NCBI RefSeq assembly: GCF_022832375.1
Contig: NZ_JALHLG010000001.1
Location: forward strand, 179,882 to 243,881
DNA from: Novosphingobium beihaiense
GTDB lineage: Bacteria > Pseudomonadota > Alphaproteobacteria > Sphingomonadales > Sphingomonadaceae
DNA length: 64,000 nucleotides
Direction: 5' to 3'
The position numbers and the translations under genes were made by a program. The notes beneath the pieces were generated by a model, which was not told the origin of the DNA, did not search any database, and was given only the letters and a program-made list of their open reading frames with translations. Below, in pieces: positions 62,623-64,000 of this stretch (the first letter of the stretch is position 1; the number at the start of each line of letters is the position of its first letter).

Positions 62623-63447
62623 TCAGCGCTTCTCGCCCAGCTTCTTTTCAATCGCGGCCCAAAGCCTTGCAAAAGCCTGCGCGGCCGGGCTGTTCGGTGC
62701 CAGCGCCCCCACCGGCTGCTGGTGCACAGCACATTGCTCGACCACGCTGGCATAGGGAATCGACGGCCAGTTCGGATTGGCCTCATGCGCCTGGCGGTGC
62801 AGCGTGCGGCGCATGTCGAGCATGGAAAGCACCGGCAGAATCGGCGGATGCCGCTTGGTATTTCCGGAGATTTCCCGCACAACCAGATCGAAAGCCCGCG
62901 CAGAAAGCGGCGATGGCGGCAGCGGCACGATCACCAGATCGGCCGCACGCACGATTTGCGCCGAAAGCTCGTTCATCACCGGCGGGCAATCGAGCACGAT
63001 GCGCTCATACTGCGCGGAAAGCTGGCTGGTCAGCTTGGCCAGCCGCTTGCGCTTGCCAAGCTGCATCAACTGGGCATCGAGCGCGCGGATACTCTCATCC
63101 GCAGGCAGGATATCGATATTGTCCCAGCCGGTGTGCTGGATCAGCGCGGAGGGCGAGCGTTCGCGCGAAAAGACCTCTTCGGCCAGCCGCGAGCCCTTGG
63201 GTTCCAGCCCATAGAGAAAACCCGATCCGCCAGCGGCATCGAGATCCCACAAAAGCGTGCGATGGCCGGACAGCGCCGCCGAACACCAGGCAAGATTGGC
63301 GGAAAAGGTCGTCTTCCCGACCCCGCCCTTGACGCTGTAGACGGCAATGGTCGCGCCGGAACCGGACGCACCAAGGGGACCGGCCTTCTTGGACGGTCCC
63401 CCTGTGAAACCAGCAATACGCGGAAGTGTTCGTTTCTTGGCAGCCAC
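62623..63447 (-). CDS. ParA-family ATPase
   Basis: 274 residues. A basic Gly-rich N-terminal arm precedes the deviant Walker A VKGGVGKTT (residues about 39-47); Walker A' is LLWDLDAAGGSG and Walker B IVLDCPPV. No ParB is adjacent, so it may position a protein complex (orphan ParA) rather than a plasmid. Confidence 0.9.
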   Translation of the reverse strand: MAAKKRTLPRIAGFTGGPSKKAGPLGASGSGATIAVYSVKGGVGKTTFSANLAWCSAALSGHRTLLWDLDAAGGSGFLYGLEPKGSRLAEEVFSRERSPSALIQHTGWDNIDILPADESIRALDAQLMQLGKRKRLAKLTSQLSAQYERIVLDCPPVMNELSAQIVRAADLVIVPLPPSPLSARAFDLVVREISGNTKRHPPILPVLSMLDMRRTLHRQAHEANPNWPSIPYASVVEQCAVHQQPVGALAPNSPAAQAFARLWAAIEKKLGEKR

Positions 63448-63491
63448 GCGGCCATCGTTGCCTGTCCCGAAAGGACAGTCAACGAAAAGGA

Positions 63492-63836
63492 TCAGCCGTC
63501 GTAGTCGCCGCCGATCGAAGTGTTCCGCGTCGGCGCCGAAGCGGTGATGCGCAGAGCCTCGGCCGACTGGCTGAGCGAACCGATATCGTCCATCTCGTCG
63601 TCGTCCTCGGGCAGAACGCGCTGCATCGAGGTGACAAGCGATTCCTTGAGTTCGGTGGGCTTGACGGTCTGCTCGGCAATCTCGCGCAGGGCAACAACCG
63701 GATTCTTGTCCCGGTCGCGATCGACGGTGAGCTCGGCGCCGCCGGAAATCTCACGCGCACGCTGCGCAGCAAGCAGGACGAGATCGAAGCGGTTGGGAAT
63801 CTTGTCGACGCAATCTTCGACAGTAACGCGCGCCAT
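63492..63836 (-). CDS. rpoZ: RNA polymerase subunit omega
   Basis: 114 residues from ATG 63836. [30 protein letters not shown] is the RpoZ start, and [16 protein letters not shown] its second conserved helix. The C-terminus is acidic and extended, as in alphaproteobacteria. 44 bases upstream of the ParA-type gene. Confidence 0.96.
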   Translation of the reverse strand: MARVTVEDCVDKIPNRFDLVLLAAQRAREISGGAELTVDRDRDKNPVVALREIAEQTVKPTELKESLVTSMQRVLPEDDDEMDDIGSLSQSAEALRITASAPTRNTSIGGDYDG

Positions 63837-63968
63837 GGGCACTCCGTAAGAATCTGAAAGTTCGTAAGAGGCGCCTGCTAGGCAGCATGAGCCAAAAAGT
63901 CAAGGAAACATGCCCGAAAACTGGCGAAATCGCTCGTCGTCGCCGCGTAACTAGGTAAGTTCTTCATC

Positions 63969-64000
63969 TGGTTGCGGGGGTAGGATTTGAACCTACGACC
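63969..64000 (-). tRNA. tRNA-fMet (initiator), 3' part only
   Basis: The minus strand reads GTCGTAGGTTCAAATCCTAC (T arm), then CCCCGCA and ACCA. The acceptor 3' strand plus T arm match the initiator tRNA; the 5' part lies beyond the window end. The anticodon is not in the window. Confidence 0.85.

Overview
The window looks like a chromosomal segment of a Sphingomonadales alphaproteobacterium (Novosphingobium, Sphingobium or a relative). This is an inference. It rests on the GC-rich coding, the gene families (Rieske/SnoaL catabolic modules, a UPF0262 protein, an ErfK-like L,D-transpeptidase, HisZ, an SDHAF4-like protein) and several dispersed hairpin repeats of the kind common in that order. 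No ribosomal RNA, CRISPR array, insertion sequence or integrase was seen.

Region by region: (1) 0-9.3 kb is a catabolic island: a hot-dog dehydratase, an SDR dehydrogenase, a TauD-like dioxygenase, two TetR regulators, and a duplicated two-gene module of a Rieske oxygenase alpha subunit followed by a small NTF2-like protein. (2) 9.6-20.6 kb is an AT-richer accessory block ending at a tRNA-Lys gene. It holds a lasso-peptide-type operon (PqqD/RRE protein, HprK-like kinase, sulfotransferase, asparagine-synthetase-like cyclase). Opposite it lies a 51-codon gene at 13879-14034 (minus strand) that reads as a lasso/PqqA-type precursor. Three tandem phage-tail-collar genes, a GNAT acetyltransferase and a DUF6916-like protein follow. 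A second tailoring operon then carries another HprK-like kinase, another sulfotransferase, a 2-oxoglutarate oxygenase and a SAM-dependent enzyme. (3) 21-35 kb is mainly housekeeping: folK, N-carbamoylputrescine amidase, msrA, an RsmB-family methyltransferase, purA, hisZ, serA and serC, plus a PEP-CTERM protein and a class A beta-lactamase divergent from an AmpR-like LysR regulator.

(4) 35-42 kb holds an extensin-like lipoprotein, an amidohydrolase, membrane proteins, an acyl-CoA-dehydrogenase-like flavoprotein and a cytochrome P450. (5) 42-46 kb is a complete Anbu operon: circularly permuted ATP-grasp, alpha-E protein, transglutaminase-like protein and Anbu peptidase. (6) 46-54 kb has a HAD phosphatase, rpmJ (L36), two DUF4136-like envelope proteins, an M14 carboxypeptidase, cytidine deaminase, a GH25-like protein, a UPF0262 protein, dnaB and infA. 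(7) 54-59 kb is a hydantoinase/acetone-carboxylase-type A/B pair with a cupin, separated by long hairpin repeats. (8) 59-64 kb has ftsH, two envelope proteins, a ParA-family ATPase, rpoZ and the 3' end of an initiator tRNA.

The most interesting part is 9.6-20.6 kb. The precursor was found by translating the minus strand between the cyclase and the tail-collar genes. It has a strong ribosome binding site, its own plausible sigma-70 promoter, a W-x-x-P-x-V leader motif, a Thr at the -2 position, and an Asp at position 8 of the predicted core. No B2 (transglutaminase-like) leader protease is present. The two kinase/sulfotransferase pairs suggest a heavily tailored RiPP. All functional statements are homology or pattern inferences made by eye.
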